Assembly (NCBI RefSeq): GCF_029962835.1
Contig: NC_080584.1
Location: 81,992,862 to 82,056,861 of the forward strand
Source of the DNA: Magnolia sinica
Lineage: Eukaryota > Streptophyta > Magnoliopsida > Magnoliales > Magnoliaceae
Direction: 5' to 3'
DNA length: 64,000 nt
Part shown: positions 1 to 13,819 of the stretch, one piece after another
Numbering within the stretch: position 1 is the first letter of the stretch
Layout: each line of letters starts with the position of its first letter
Notes under the pieces: model-generated
What the model was told of the DNA's origin: nothing
Seen by the model: the letters and a program-made list of their open reading frames with translations, nothing else
Databases searched by the model: none
Position numbers and translations under genes: made by a program

Positions 1-1520
1 AGGGATTTGAGAATACATTAGGTTTTAGGTTTAGGTTTAGGTTATAGGTTATAGGCTTAGGTTTAGGTTTAGGTTTGGTTTTGGTTTTGATTTAGGTTAT
101 AGGTTATAGGTTTAGGTTAAGGTTTAGGGAAAGGTGGTTTTGATTTAGGTTATAGGTTATAGGTTTAGGTTTAGGTTAAGATATAAGTTTAGCTTTCGGT
201 TTAGGTTATAAGCAATTGGTTTAGGGAATTGAGAATAGGTTAAGGTTTAGGCTTAGGAAATCAGGTTCGGGTTCGGGATCGGGTTTAGGTTTTGGTTTTC
301 AGGTTTTGGTTTAGGTTTAGGTGAGGGAGTTGAGATTAGGATTAGGTGTAGGTTTAGGTTTAGGGATTTGAGAATACATTTAGGTTTTCGGTTTATGTTT
401 AGGTTATAGGTTACAGGTTTATGTTAAGGCTATAGGTTATAGGTTTAGGTTAAGGTTTAGATTTAGGTTTAAGGATTTGAGAATACATTTAGGTTATAGG
501 TTTAGGTTTAGGTTAAGGTATAGGTTTTGGTTTTGGCTTAGGTTATAAGCTATAGGTTTAGGGAATTGAGAATAGGTTAAGGTTTAGGTTTAGGAAATCG
601 GGTTTGGGTTCAGGATCGGGTTTAGGTTTGGGTTATCAAGTTTAGGTTTAGGTTTAGGTTAAGGAGTTTAGATTAGGATTAGGTGTAGGTTTAGGTTTAG
701 GGATTTGAGAATACATAGGTTATAGGTTTAGGTTTAGGTTATAGGTTATAGGTTTAGGTTTAGGTTTAGGTTTGGTTTTGGTTTTGATTTAGGTTATAGG
801 TTATAGGTTTAGGTTAAGGTTTAGGGAAAGGTGGTTTTGATTTAGTTTATAGGTTATAGGTTTAGGTTTTAGGTTTAGGTTTAGGTTTTGATTTATGTTA
901 TAGGTTATAGGTTTAGGTTAAGATTTAGGTTTAGGTTTAGGTTATAGGTTTTGGGATTTAAGAATGGGTTCGGGTTTAGGTTATAGGTTTTGGTTATAGG
1001 TTATAGGTTTAGGTTAAGGTTTATGTTTAGGTTATAAGTTTTGGGATTTGAGAATGGGTTCGGGTTTAGGTTATAGGTTTTGGTTTTTGTTTAGGTTATA
1101 GGTTTTGGGATTTGAGAATGAGTTCGGGTTTAGGTTATAAGTTTTGGTTTTGGTTTTGGTTTAGGTTATAGGTTTTTGGATTTGAGAATGGGTTATGGTT
1201 TAGGTTTAGGAAATCGGGTTCAGGTTCGGGATTGGGTTTAAGTTTGAGTTTTCAAGTTTATGTTTAGGTTTAGATTAGGGAGTTGAGATTAGGATTTGGT
1301 GTAGGTTTAGCTTTAGGGAATTGAGTTTAGCTTATAGGTTTAGGGAAAGCTTAGGTTTAGGTTATAGGTTTTGGGATTTGGGAATAGTTTTAGGTTATAA
1401 GTATAGGTATAGGTTAGGTTATAGGTTAAGGTTTAGGGATTTGAGTTTAGGCTATAGGTTTAGGTTAAGGTTGAGGTTTAAGTTATAGGTTAAGGTTTTA
1501 GGTCATAGGTTTTGGTTTAG
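1..1520. repeat. Degenerate telomere-like TTTAGGT array with higher-order repeat
   Basis: The stretch is built of TTTAGGT, TATAGGT and TTAAGGT words, one base off the plant telomere unit TTTAGGG. Perfect TTTAGGG runs are absent. Longer marker phrases recur: GGAATTGAGAATAGG near 222 and 559, a TTAGGATTAGGTGTAGG phrase near 334, 673 and (one base changed) 1280, and GGGATTTGAGAATACAT near 2, 361 and 701. This gives a higher-order unit of about 340 bp. The left edge is cut by the window. It is a satellite or interstitial telomere-like repeat rather than a chromosome end, because the units are degenerate and non-repetitive DNA follows. Confidence 0.85.
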
Positions 1521-1577
1521 GTTAAGGGTATGGTCCCTGCAAATACAGATATAAACACGGTCACCCGACATAAATTG

Positions 1578-1885
1578 CCAGGCCCTTCCAATGCTGTCCA
1601 TAAAAAATGGACAACTTCATCATGGTCATAATAGCGATTCCCTCTTTCCAGGGAACTCCGCTCTTCCGGATAGCTCCGACGCACATCCGGGTCTGCTCCA
1701 TCAATTTCGAGTTAATACATAAACATGGCCTGTCCAAATGGTCAGGCCACTCCAATGCTGTCCATAGGAAATGGACAGCTTCATCATGGTCATAACAGCG
1801 GTTCCCACCTTCCAGGGACCCCCGCTCAACATCCGGATAGCTCCGACGCACATCCGGGTCTGCTCCATCAATTTCGATCTAATAC
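1578..1885. repeat. Tandem duplication, about 165-bp unit
   Basis: Two diverged copies lie head to tail. The phrase CCAATGCTGTCCATA and the later phrase GCACATCCGGGTCTGCTCC each occur twice, about 165-167 bp apart. Open frames on both strands here are by-products of the duplication. I do not recognise a family. Confidence 0.75.
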
Positions 1886-3790
<1,905 letters not shown>

Positions 3791-3810
3791 AGGAAAGAAG
3801 GAACCAGTCC

Positions 3811-4266
3811 AATCATAGAACAGCATTAAAAAAAAAAAAAAAGAAAAAAAAGAAAGACACCATGTATGGGTGGATGCCAATTACTAACAAAATGCATGCA
3901 ATAGGTACATGTTTAGAAACAAGAAGCCAATTTCATAGAAAGAACAAAATAAAACACATTATGGGACATGAAATACTAATTCTTGGCATTATATTTCACA
4001 ACATCTAATAAACACTTCATACATGTGTGGCATCCAGGCTTGGATAAAGCACTTCATCTGAAGACTTCTCAATAGGGAAAGAACTCCAAACAGGATTAAC
4101 AATCAAACAACAATGGTAAAGGGAAGAAAACTAACTTCTTTCTTGCTCCACATAATTTGGAAAGGTGTTCCTGTGCCAACGGCGACATGTTTACCCCAAG
4201 AACATGATGCAACTATACTGGATAGTGAATCCGTGTGACACCTTTCAGCTACTCTCTCAAAACATT
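3811..4266. other. No recognisable feature; A-rich tract
   Basis: Contains an A-rich run at about 3827-3852 and otherwise unremarkable AT-rich DNA up to the CACTA-1 left end. The last three bases (ATT, 4264-4266) are the target duplication of CACTA-1. Confidence 0.5.
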
Positions 4267-4835
4267 CACTACAAAAAAAATGGCCAAAGGCTACGAACTA
4301 TTCTGACTTTTTGCTACGGCTATGAACCGTAGCTAATTTGCTACGGCTTGAAACCGTAGCTAAAGCTTAAAAACCGTAGCTAAATGCTAACTCTGCCAAA
4401 CATACATACAACCTTGGATACCTCATAAGGGACTCTACGAGGCCCATTAAAATGCATGTACTCCATCTAATACATCTATCCATTTTTTAAGAGTATTTTA
4501 GAGCAAGAACCCAAAAAAGAAAGTAGATTGAAAGAACAAGTGGACCACACGGTAGGAAAGAGTGTAGATTAATCCATTGATCGATGGTGTGGTTCAATTA
4601 AACCTTTGATTTGCCTAGATGTTGGGTCCATTCCCTATTAAAAAAATACAAAATTAATGGACGGAGTGGATATATCGATTGCATCAAGATGGACCCCACA
4701 AAGCCCTTGACAAAGTCGTACATCCAAATCCCGTCAAATGTGAACCGTAGAGGGCCTCTTATGGATTATTCAATGGCTACGGTCAAATTGGATTTTAGCT
4801 ACGGTTAAAAACCGTAGCAAGACCGTAGCAGGCAA
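4267..4835 (+). repeat. CACTA-1 left subterminal region
   Basis: Contains the terminal inverted repeat, a cluster of CCGTAGC/GCTACGG motifs at 4302-4385, a spacer, and a second cluster at 4778-4830. The spacer (about 4390-4775) is shared with CACTA-2 (about 45525-45930), including the phrases CATAAGGGACTCTA and AATGGACGGAGTGGATATAT. In CACTA elements subterminal motifs bind the transposase accessory protein; that role here is inferred from the family. Confidence 0.8.
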
Positions 4836-4849
4836 AAAGCACAAAACCG

Positions 4850-4959
4850 CGTTGCCTTTTTTCTTTTCCCCCTCTCACGAAACATTCATTTCCCTCCCTC
4901 CACTCAACCCTATTCCCTCTCAGGTACGTCCCTTTCTCTATCTCTCGATCTCCCCCGCC

Positions 4960-5007
<48 letters not shown>

Positions 5008-5300
5008 CTCCCGCACTCCTTTTCTCTCTCTCTCGATCTCCCCTCTTACGAACTCCTCTTCTCTCCCTAACCATCCCCTCCCACTCGATCTCACAAACTC
5101 CTCTTCATCAATGGATGATTTCGAGTTTTTACACTCCTGGTTGTGAAGGATCTAAAACCTCTCTCTGCTGAAAGATTCGGAACCCCTCTCTCACTCCCAC
5201 TCACAAAAAATCAAAAACCCCTTTTCCGCTAATAGATCTGAAAGCAGAGCTCTCTCTGTACTTGTCGCAAAAGTAACAGGCAGAGCACCAAACAAGCTCT
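4850..5300 (+). promoter_or_regulatory. Pyrimidine-rich leader-like segment with (CT)n
   Basis: Just inside the left end is a C/T-rich stretch with a (CT)n run at about 4965-5003, repeated GATCTCCC and CTCTCACGAA phrases, and a donor-like CAGGTACGTCC at about 4921. CACTA-2 has the same arrangement. CT-rich tracts are common in plant 5' leaders, so this could be a promoter or 5' UTR that transcribes the cargo. That is inference; no TATA box was firmly assigned. Confidence 0.4.
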
Positions 5301-5514
5301 TTAAGGAAAGGTTAGTTTATGTAGAAATAATTTTCAATCAATTTTTTGTTGTTTGTTTCCAAATTTCGGATGTTTAGATTTAGGGGTTTCTGATTATTAT
5401 TTTTTTATTTATACTTTTTTTTTTACTGAAATTGAATGTTGAGATTAGAGTTTCTAAAATTTATCTGTAAATTTGTTGTCTGATGATGTAGAGGGGGATT
5501 TCCCTTGGAAAATG

Positions 5515-5661
5515 CATGGTGTACCCTATTGTGAAGCTTAATGTGGTGTTGTGGGCTGCGGCATGGTTTGATCCCGAGCCAATTGATCGTTGCTTCACTA
5601 ACATCAATCTAGTGTCTAGGGACCAAGAACATGTGGAGGAAGGGATGCTAACTGTTTGACG
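5515..5661 (+). other. Exon-like open segment, unrecognised cargo
   Basis: An ATG-started open frame of 48 codons begins MVYPIVKLNVVLWAAAWFD and continues through PEPIDRCFTNINLVSRDQ to a TGA at 5659-5661. The amino-acid composition looks like a real protein rather than random AT-rich DNA. It lies on the same strand as the other captured fragments. I do not recognise the family. It may be a further captured host exon or the start of a chimeric reading frame. Confidence 0.35.
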
Positions 5662-7849
5662 AAATTCCCAAAGCACATGTTGCACAGGCATGCACCTCTT
5701 ATGTATTTATCGCAACTTCTTTCCATTAATATTTCAAATATATATTACAATAGTTATCATAGGTTTTGATTTTGTTGTTGCATTAATTTGAATTGCAAGT
5801 AGGTTTTGTTGGGCAGGTGCATGCTTTATATGCACAACACTAGCAAGCTTAAAACATGCATATATGGTTATACAGCCACCACCTTCAGGTATATATCCTA
5901 CGTCCTCCTCCAAACATGTGGAAGTGTAACCACTGAAGTAAGTTGTAATGCATTTGTGGACTTATGGAATTGAAAATATAGCCTAGGGAGCAGGGACGAG
6001 TTGCCTTAGCATGTTGGCTACTATGTTAAGGAAACACTCTTTTATGAAAGCTTGGGCTTGGCAATAAGAACACAAAACTCTTACAGATGCTATGAGCATG
6101 CAATTAATTACAAAGTTTTATTAAAATCAACCAGTTGCTTTGAGAAATAAAATTATGGTTCCAATAGAATATCCTATGCCTGTGCAATTCAATTGTTTTG
6201 CTAAGCTATGGTTTTGGGAAAAGTGTGTCATGATCAAGGGAGGTGATTCAATAATTGTGTATGGAAAGAACCGTTGCTTTTGTAATTGGCCATGAATATT
6301 TTTATCGTAGCAAGGTACTGCGGTATTTTTGTTATCGTTCTATGGAACATTTTGAAGGGCTTTCCTTGATGTGATGTAGTCCCAATTTATTCATTTTTGT
6401 ATTATGTGCAGGCTTGTTAATGTTCATAATTGCTAGCATGTTTGATGATCTTTAATTTAGTGTTTTGATGGTCTGATACATTGGTTTTTTCCTTTGCCCA
6501 AAATAGCATTTGGATGTCTGCACTCTGCAATATGCAGCATGATTTTTATTTTTTAATTTCTTAAATTTTTTGGTTATGTTTTGCTTTGTTTTTGTTTTTG
6601 TTTTTGTTTTTGTTTTTTGTTTTTTGGTTTCTTTTAAGAAATTCCCATCCCACTTAGAAATTTTAGAAAGCGCTTGTATAAAAATGTTGTTTTAACCTTG
6701 CTATCCATATGTGCTATGAGTGATTCCGTAGAAAGAGATATGGAGCTGTTGGTGAGAAATGAATATTCGTCATGGCCTGAGGGTAAACAGGAAAATGCTT
6801 TGTTATGGCTAACCATATCAGAAATCTCCATTTTGCACATTGTAAATGTAAATAGAATGTAATCAAATTCCTTTCAAGTGGGACATCCATTGCTTGACAA
6901 AAGGAAAAAAAAATGTATTGGCCCTGTAAGTATTTTTGGACTGACAGCTATCTCTGTTGGTGCAAATTAGCTAGACTGTCCAAATCATCTTACCATGAAG
7001 CCAGATATCCATGGTATTTAGCTCATTGTTTTGTTTTCAAAGCTAATATTCTTACTCACGGTTGTCTCTTGGACCGACGTAAATCCCTAATTATATGCAT
7101 CTTGATGGTTCTTTCCTCTATTAATGCATTTTGTACTTGGTTTTTATTAGCTCATGATCTGCTCTCAATGGTAATTTCATGTTCTTAGTCATATTGTTCT
7201 TACTCACGGTTTTTTTTTTTCCAATGGCTTTTTAAAGATACTCTTGGATTTTTACTCACACTACTTACTCACAAGCATGGCGTCCATGTGTGGTAGGCGG
7301 TTCATCAAAATGACATCTAAGGAAATGAAAAACAGCCTACATTCAAAATACATGCATGGCCCATTTGATTAGAAGTTGAGACTATGTCCTTCTTTCGAGA
7401 CCAAGGTAGGTACAAAGTAAGTTGATTTTATGGACGACAGGGATCTTCCTATTCCATGTCTGTGTAGTATGGCTAGGTGTATGGAGGCAAGTTTTTATAT
7501 GTTCATGAGACTGCACATCGAGTAGAATCATTTCCGCACATCTTCCAGTTCCATGTTTTTCTAAAGTCATCCTGGTAGATATCCGGCCTACTTATTTATG
7601 CTGTTGATAGCGGACTTCTACTTTATTGAATATGAATACTAACTAATTGCAATTTGGTCATTTCCACTTTATTGAACTTGTTATTGCAATTTTATTGGAT
7701 AGTGCATCCAAATGCTGCCTAAATAGTCAGTTTGTGTTGGATTAGAAGTATCACAGTTGCGAGAACATACAACCTAAACTGATTCTACCCAAAAAAAACC
7801 ATTGGGCTGAAACTCAGAAGACAAAACAGAATCATGTAATGAATGTAGC

Positions 7850-7906
<57 letters not shown>

Positions 7907-8918
7907 GTATGTATAAACCTGTATAGGTCCACATGCACTTATGCATAGCCCATTTATGTAGGTTTAGATGTGTTTGTGTATGCATATGTAACATGTTCAT
8001 GTGTATGCAATATGCAGACAAACATGGATAATTGGATATTGTATATATACCTAGTTTGCTTTCTAAATGACTGCAGATAAAAAGTCTTTTGGGGAAGAAA
8101 GTGGAGTGGCTTTATTATATACTTCAGGCATTTAGAGCTTTTGGGATGGTGGTTATTTACATTTTTAGTTCATTGGCATAGGAATCTCTTCAAGTTCATT
8201 GAGGCTGCATTTGGATGCTCAGTTGAATTCAATTGCAAAATTTCAATTCATTAAAATGGAAATGACTAATGGAGTAGCTCCTTTTCAGCTATGAAGTGAT
8301 ATGAAGGAATTTTCTACTTTCTGAGAATAGTGGGATTAGCGAAACAGGGTTCGTAACACCAATCTCAAATGGCTAGGACGATGCGGTGGTGATTATGGAA
8401 AAAAATACTAATATTAATTCTTGCAGATGTAGTGAAGTAATCTATGTGCCTGTGGTCCTCTGTCAAAATTCTAGTAATAGTTTTCCTTGCTTGCATATAT
8501 ATGTTGTTGCATATACTTGAGTAAAAATAATTTTAATGAGTTGCATGTAGTAATATATGTGCCTGGCCACGGAATTTAAGTAATACCTTTGCTTACATAT
8601 GTTGCAATATTTATCAAATCAGTTGTAGTTCTTCAAATTTCAGATACTTTAGGGACCGATTAGATACTTGGAAATTATTGAATTGGAAATTGGAGTAGCA
8701 TAGAAAACCCAAAAACGAACATATGAAGTCATAAAAAGGAAATGAAATGAATTTTATGTTTGTTGAATCGTGAATGAAAATCCTTCCTGATGTGCAGGTG
8801 CTTGTTTGTTTGTCTTATTTAACATTGCTTGTTCCATTTTCTATGTGCTTTTTTATTTTTCTTTGAGTCTGATCTTGATTTTTCTATGTGCTTTCCATTT
8901 TCTATGAATAAACTATAG
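5662..8918. other. CACTA-1 interior without recognisable genes
   Basis: AT-rich DNA with TTTTTG-type short repeats near 6590-6625 and a (CT)n microsatellite at 7855-7901. A phrase near 8203 (GCATTTGGATGCTCAGTTGAA) matches the left end of the small MITEs at 11628 and 12201, but a right end was not found. Short open frames such as the one at 6674-6862 resemble nothing I know. Confidence 0.5.
7855..7901. repeat. (CT)n microsatellite
   Basis: About 23 CT repeats followed by GTATGTATGTATA. It creates a spurious RE-repeat reading frame on the minus strand. Confidence 0.95.
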
Positions 8919-10269
8919 GTTTCTCGTCTGTTTGCTGAGTGGTGTCGGATTTGTGAACTTCCTGGCAATACTGATGTCGCTTATCCCCATTATATCTCAT
9001 AGTTACAACAAAGTGGGTTGCTTAAAGGGGATGATCTCATGGATCATTTTTTTTGAATCCTCATGGTAAACTTTTTTCGTGGTTTGCATTATGTTTCCAT
9101 GAGAATCCTCTAGACCCTCACAGTTGTTAAGAGTTTTCCTTCTCTTTCTACAAATAATTTCAGGAAATTTCTGTAGCAAATTGTTTGGCCACTGACATGA
9201 TTTATCCAAGCTCATTGTCCCTACAAATGCCACAACAAGTCCAGCATCTCTCATTTGCTGTTATTGATATGTATGCAAAGCTTGTGGTTTTAATTATTAA
9301 GGTAGCGATCTTTTTTTTTTTTTTTTTTTTTGTGGTTATGGGAAATTTCTTTCAGTTGTAACAAATGTTGCTAGTTACATTAACCTCAGCAGGTGTTTGC
9401 TTTAATTAATTCGATGATTTGTAACTTCATTTATCTTTGTTGTTGTTAGTATTGTATGGTGGACCAGGGATCAAGTAAGTGTTTCTCTTGCCCAAGGTTA
9501 ATTGAAACACATGCACAAGGAAAATTTTTTGTTTTGTTTTTTTTTTAAAAATAAAAATAAAAATAAAATTTATACTTCTGCTTCCATTATGGTTACTTAC
9601 AGTGTTCTCATTATGACATGTGGCAGATTTTGTCAGTGATTGTGAGAGTTATCCAAAAGGATGCAGAAGAGAAGAAAGCTGTTTTTAGCCGAAGGGCATA
9701 TTTCAGATTGTTTCTGAACTGGCTTTTGGACCTTGGTTCCCTTGACCCTGTCCTTGATAGTTCCAACTTTCAGGTATGTGTTACTCATGAATGTCATCAT
9801 TATCTTCTTTCTCCTCATCTTACACAACTGTGGTATAATCAGTTTTTTTTTTTTTTTTTTTTACTTGTGGGCAGGTTCACTTTCTGTACAAAGGCACTCT
9901 AAGGGTGCTCTTGGTACTGCTTCATGATTTTCCAGAGTTCCTTTGTGATTATCATTTCAGCTTCTGTGATGTGATTCCACGCAGTTGCATTCAAATGCGG
10001 AATGTTATTCAAAGTGCATTCCCAGGAAACATGAGGTTGCCCAATCCTTCTACTCCCAACTTGAAGTTGGCTGCATTACGATTTTGTTTGAACTTCCTAA
10101 TCAATATTTAATAGTTCTCTATTAAGCTAGCATCTTTCTTCTCTCCTGAATGCAGATTGATTTGCTGGCTGAAATCAGCCAATCACCGGGCATTCTCTTT
10201 GAGGTTGATGGTGCTCTGAAAGCAAAGCAGATTAAGGCTGACATTGATGAGTATCTCAAGTTATCTTAA
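8919..10269 (+). pseudogene. NOT1: CNOT1 (CCR4-NOT scaffold) fragment captured in CACTA-1
   Basis: Six exon-like blocks match the region before and into the C-terminal NOT1 domain, the scaffold of the CCR4-NOT deadenylase. They are 8919-9065 (VSRLFAEWCRICELPG...), 9164-9301 (...LSFAVIDMYAKLVVLIIK), 9450-9496 (MVDQGSS), 9627-9773 (ILSVIVRVIQKDAEEKK...), 9875-10065 ([20 protein letters not shown]...) and 10156-10260 (IDLLAEISQ...ADIDEYLK). Introns with GT-AG borders are kept, so this is a genomic copy, not a processed one. Decay is clear: in-frame TAG at 9000-9002 and TGA at 9054-9056, a 1-base loss in the third block that shifts frame, a damaged donor after 10065, a missing stretch of roughly 60-70 residues between blocks four and five, and a stop just after DEYLK. 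The rest of CNOT1 (over 2,000 residues in plants) is absent. Confidence 0.92.
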
Positions 10270-11121
10270 GTTGTCATTATTTTTCTCTACCTAACATTGA
10301 GAAATTCTCTTATTTTCATATTTACATAGCCAACCATGCTATACTATTTTATAAGTGCATGTTGCCAAATCATTAGTGCATATTTTATAGCAAACATTTT
10401 TCATGTAGTACAGCTACTAGGAATCCTAGTTTCTGAAAACAAAAGAGAACAATTATAAATCCGGATTTGAATCTAAATCATAGGATTCAAATCATAGAAT
10501 TGTAGGATTCATCTAGATAAAAAAAGATTCAAAATGGGATTCAAATCATTCTACTTAAGTTCAGCTCAAATCATAAGTTGTAAATCAACTATGATCATAA
10601 GTGATTGATTTGTTTAGCCAAGTAAGCATGAAAAAATAATAATAACGATTTCTAGTTCCTGTAATGAAGAGAGTGGCCCTTAAATTGAAGTCAGGTCTCT
10701 TTTTAGTCCAACTTAAATCTAGTGGACTTGCAATTTGGAGCCTAATCCATCATAAATAGAACCTAGTTTTTCTACTTAGACCAATAATTGCCAATCCGTA
10801 TAATAGTGCATCCAAATGCCATTTAAGTATATCACCATTAAACATCTTACTAAAATTTAGGCTTGGGATAGTTAAGTGGTCTAAAGAAACGGACAGTTCC
10901 ATAGAACATCGATAGGACAGTCATGATAAGGGTCATCTTGAACTTTGAAATTGGTTCCCACGAATCTTAAAATGCTAAAAAAAATACCTGTACTTGATCT
11001 TTGGGCGGGACATTCGTTTCTGATCATGTGGGCGGCACATGCATTTCTGATAGTGTAGTTTGTGAATTTGATGTAAGAATAGTCTCCACTAGTTTTGAAA
11101 TTCTATTAATTGCTTCTTCAG
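10270..11121. other. CACTA-1 interior, no gene
   Basis: AT-rich spacer between the CNOT1 and receptor-kinase fragments. Around 10440-10560 the phrase GGATTCAAATCAT recurs in direct and near-inverted form, suggesting a decayed small MITE. No coding signal is visible. Confidence 0.45.
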
Positions 11122-11627
11122 GGAAATCTTCAATTGAAAGATTTTGATATAAAAAAGCAGCAGGTGGGGTCTCTAGGAGAGCCGTTCAGAGGACTTTCCA
11201 GACTATTGTAACTGAAAATTTCCTTGAAATCCATCTCTTTTGGGCCGGGAAAGGGACTTGCTGTACACCTAATCAAGGTACTTTTGGTCCATCCATTTCG
11301 GCCATCAGTGTCACTCCAGGTAATATATCCAGGACTGAATATTAGAATTAAATTCTACAAATTTCTAACTGTTTGATACTAACAAATGAATATACATATC
11401 CTTTTTCTTTTTTCTTTTTTTCTTTTTTTTTTTTTTTTAATTTAGATTTCATACCGACTGTTACAAGTCTGCCAGGTTGGGGAAAGAAAAGCAAGACTGG
11501 TTTGATCATTGGGATTGTAGTTGGTGTTGGCGCTCTGAGCTTTAAATCCATTTTCGCAGTTTTTATCTGGAGATGCAGGAGAAGGGGTAGTGATGAAGAT
11601 GAAAGTAATGCCAATATTGCTGAATTA

Positions 11628-11824
11628 GGGTGCATTTGGATGCTCAATTGAAGTGGATTGCAATTCATTCAAATCATTGCAGAGGAATGACCAAAGTTGG
11701 GGGTGATGCCGTAATTGCAATTCCATGTATACCAACTTGAAATTGTCGCAAATCTTGACACTAACCATACTTGGTCACTTTCTGTTTATTACGTTTCAAT
11801 TCAACTGAGCATCCAAACACAACC
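11628..11824. mobile_element. Small MITE with terminal inverted repeats
   Basis: The left end GGGTGCATTTGGATGCTCAA is mirrored by the right end, which reads GGTTGTGTTTGGATGCTCAG on the minus strand. About 197 bp, no coding capacity. It lies in the receptor-kinase intron. The ends resemble common plant hAT or Harbinger MITEs; the superfamily is not certain because no clean target duplication was found. Confidence 0.7.
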
Positions 11825-12200
11825 TCATCGATATGCATTGAAACTCCAACTTAGACACTTGTAACTCAATTGGCGGAATATAGTCTTCCGTCTCAAACAG
11901 GAGAAATTACAATTTTGTTCCAAAAAAACCTCTTGTGGTCAATTCGCTTTCTTTGGCCATATTCAGATGTCCAGGAGGGCAGGATTCCATTCCACCTAGG
12001 TCGATATCCGCAACATTTCAAACATAACCTGAAACATCCTAAATATTGACTTGGGGCAGAAAAAGTGGACAATTGCTACTCTCTATACCGGAGTTTCCAT
12101 TTTCTCTATTGTCTCGAACACTCAACGGAATTGATGAACATCTGGTTTGCCAAAATATCCATTGTGATTGTGATTTAGGGTACATCCAAACACACCCTTA

Positions 12201-12428
12201 GGATGTGCTTGGATGCACAATTGAATCATATTGCAATAATTAGTTCAGTGGACTGGAAATGGAAAAATTATAAAATATTCATATTAATGGAATATTATTG
12301 AAATTGCAATACATTAATTTTGAGGTTGGACTTGAAAGGAGAGCAACTGATTGTCGTTACGGTCTGGTTATTTCATCAGGCCGCAACTGAATGCTCACAA
12401 TTCAATTGGTTGAGCATGCAAACACAGC
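12201..12428. mobile_element. Small MITE, same end type
   Basis: The left end GGATGTGCTTGGATGCACAA and the right end, GGCTGTGTTTGCATGCTCAA on the minus strand, form imperfect inverted repeats of about 25 bp. About 230 bp, non-coding. A second partial copy of the right end lies just before it (CCAAACACACCC near 12186). Confidence 0.65.
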
Positions 12429-12712
12429 CATACAATTTTGATTTTAGTGAAGCCCATGTTCAAAAATAGAGATTGTGCATGCATGCATTGATTAAGTAGA
12501 TAATATGATCCAAATCTTCCTTTGTATTTGAATTTGCAGAGTGTCTAATCATGGCTGCCAAAGCAAACAATTTCAATTATTCTGAACTAAGGGCTACAAC
12601 AGAGGACTTCCGTCTGGCAAATAAGTTGGGAGAGGGAGGATTTGGGCCCGTTTATAAGGTACCTTTTTGTGTTTGATCTGGAATAAAAAAGAAACAGAAA
12701 TTTAAGAACTAA

Positions 12713-12950
12713 GGATGTGTTCGGAAGTTTCCACTTTTATCAGTAAAACGGGTTTGGCTCAAATCACAAATGAGAAAAGAATGGGTTTGTAATTCTAGAA
12801 CATTATTATCTCACTTGGTTTGGGTTGGCATAGGAAAATGCAAACTGTGTTAAGTCAGATTTCTTTTACGCTCTATTGCTACCCCAAATTGGAATTGGGT
12901 TTGCCCATTGCCCATTCTCTATTCCAAAAGCGAAGTTTCCAAATGCACCC
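12713..12950. mobile_element. Small MITE after the kinase exon
   Basis: The left end GGATGTGTTCGGAAGTTTCC pairs with the right end, GGGTGCATTTGGAAACTTCG on the minus strand. About 238 bp without coding potential. It starts about 55 bp after the truncated kinase exon. Confidence 0.6.
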
Positions 12951-13819
12951 TGACATTTAAACACCTTTCAAGCTCTTATTAGAACTTTTCATATTATTGC
13001 TAAAGCAATTTGTGAAGGGGAAAAAAATGTGAATCACAGCATGTGTATGCCCATGCCACATGAGCCGACTCATTCATCCGGCGAGCCATGCTTGTGCTAG
13101 GAAAATGGACAGAAAACCACTAACTAAAGCATGTTTGGCATAGGAAAATGGATAGAAAACCATCAACTATATCATGTTTGGCATAGGAAAATCTCTTAGT
13201 TTGGAACATCTTAGCCACCTATCGTACATGTGACCCAAGTTGAAACTTGGTTGTGTACATGATTCCCATCCACTACTAATGGATGGTTGGATATCTAGGA
13301 ACAGAGTCTCATTTAGAAACAAGAATGCATGAATCTTGCTGTAGAGTTATTTTAATTGCTCCAATTTTATCTTTGTTAATTATAGTTTCTGCTGCAGGTT
13401 GTGAAATGTGAGTTACCGGTTGTCCCTGCAAAGGAATTACCATCTGAGGAATGTCCAACCTAGCTCTCTAGCTCCCAATCAGGTAAATTTAGAACCACTT
13501 GCTTTCTAATTCCCAGTCAGGGTGAAAGAAAAACAACGCTACCTACCGGAGTATACTGTGCATTGGACTCTGGCTCCTAGTCCTGCTTCTTACCTATGTC
13601 TTTTTCTTTTTTGCCTGCTATCTAATTACCTAAATTTCCTTCTATGCAGCTATATTTTAATCCCGCTACTGTGAAAATGTTGAGCAGCCTGAAGGTATAT
13701 ATTGTGACATATGAATTGTCTTTGATATTTTGCATTTTAGCATAACTGTTGCACACTTGTTGTATGTTGATGAAGTTTGGTTTTGCAGTATGAAAGTAAT
13801 GCGTAGTTCGTGAGGTGGT
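12951..13819. other. CACTA-1 interior, no clear gene
   Basis: Contains a short duplicated phrase around 13131-13195 (TTTGGCATAGGAAAATG with AACCA(C/T)TAACT). A segment after TTCTGCTGCAG at 13398 is open for about 23 codons (VVKCELPVVPAKELPSEE) and could be a captured exon, but I do not recognise it. Confidence 0.4.

Larger units (their letters stand above)
11122..12658 (+). pseudogene. LRR receptor-like kinase (LRR VIII-2, malectin type) fragment
   Basis: Three consecutive exons are recognisable with normal splice borders. 11122-11319 encodes the end of the malectin domain (GNLQLKDFDIKKAAGGVSRR, then TENFLEIHLFWAGKGTCC). 11446-11604 encodes the juxtamembrane start DFIPTV, a transmembrane helix (GLIIGIVVGVGALSF...) and a basic stop-transfer WRCRRRG. 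12540-12658 encodes the start of the kinase domain (FNYSELRATTEDF, then the glycine loop LGEGGFGPVYK) and ends at a GT donor. These frames are open. The ectodomain LRRs, the rest of malectin, and everything after the glycine loop (catalytic lysine, HRD, DFG) are missing, so it cannot be an active kinase. Two small MITEs lie in the last intron. The family senses extracellular signals at the plasma membrane; here it is transposon cargo. Confidence 0.9.

Noticed and set aside
1-1520. A true telomere at the left edge
   Set aside because: Units are mostly TTTAGGT, TATAGGT and TTAAGGT with a long higher-order period, and unique DNA with genes follows. The same unit recurs internally at 57.5 kb.
4795-5094. 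Arg/Glu-rich protein on the minus strand
   Set aside because: Product of the (CT)n tract and GATCTC repeats; the same artefact appears at 7785-8021, 52209-52562 and 58990-59235.
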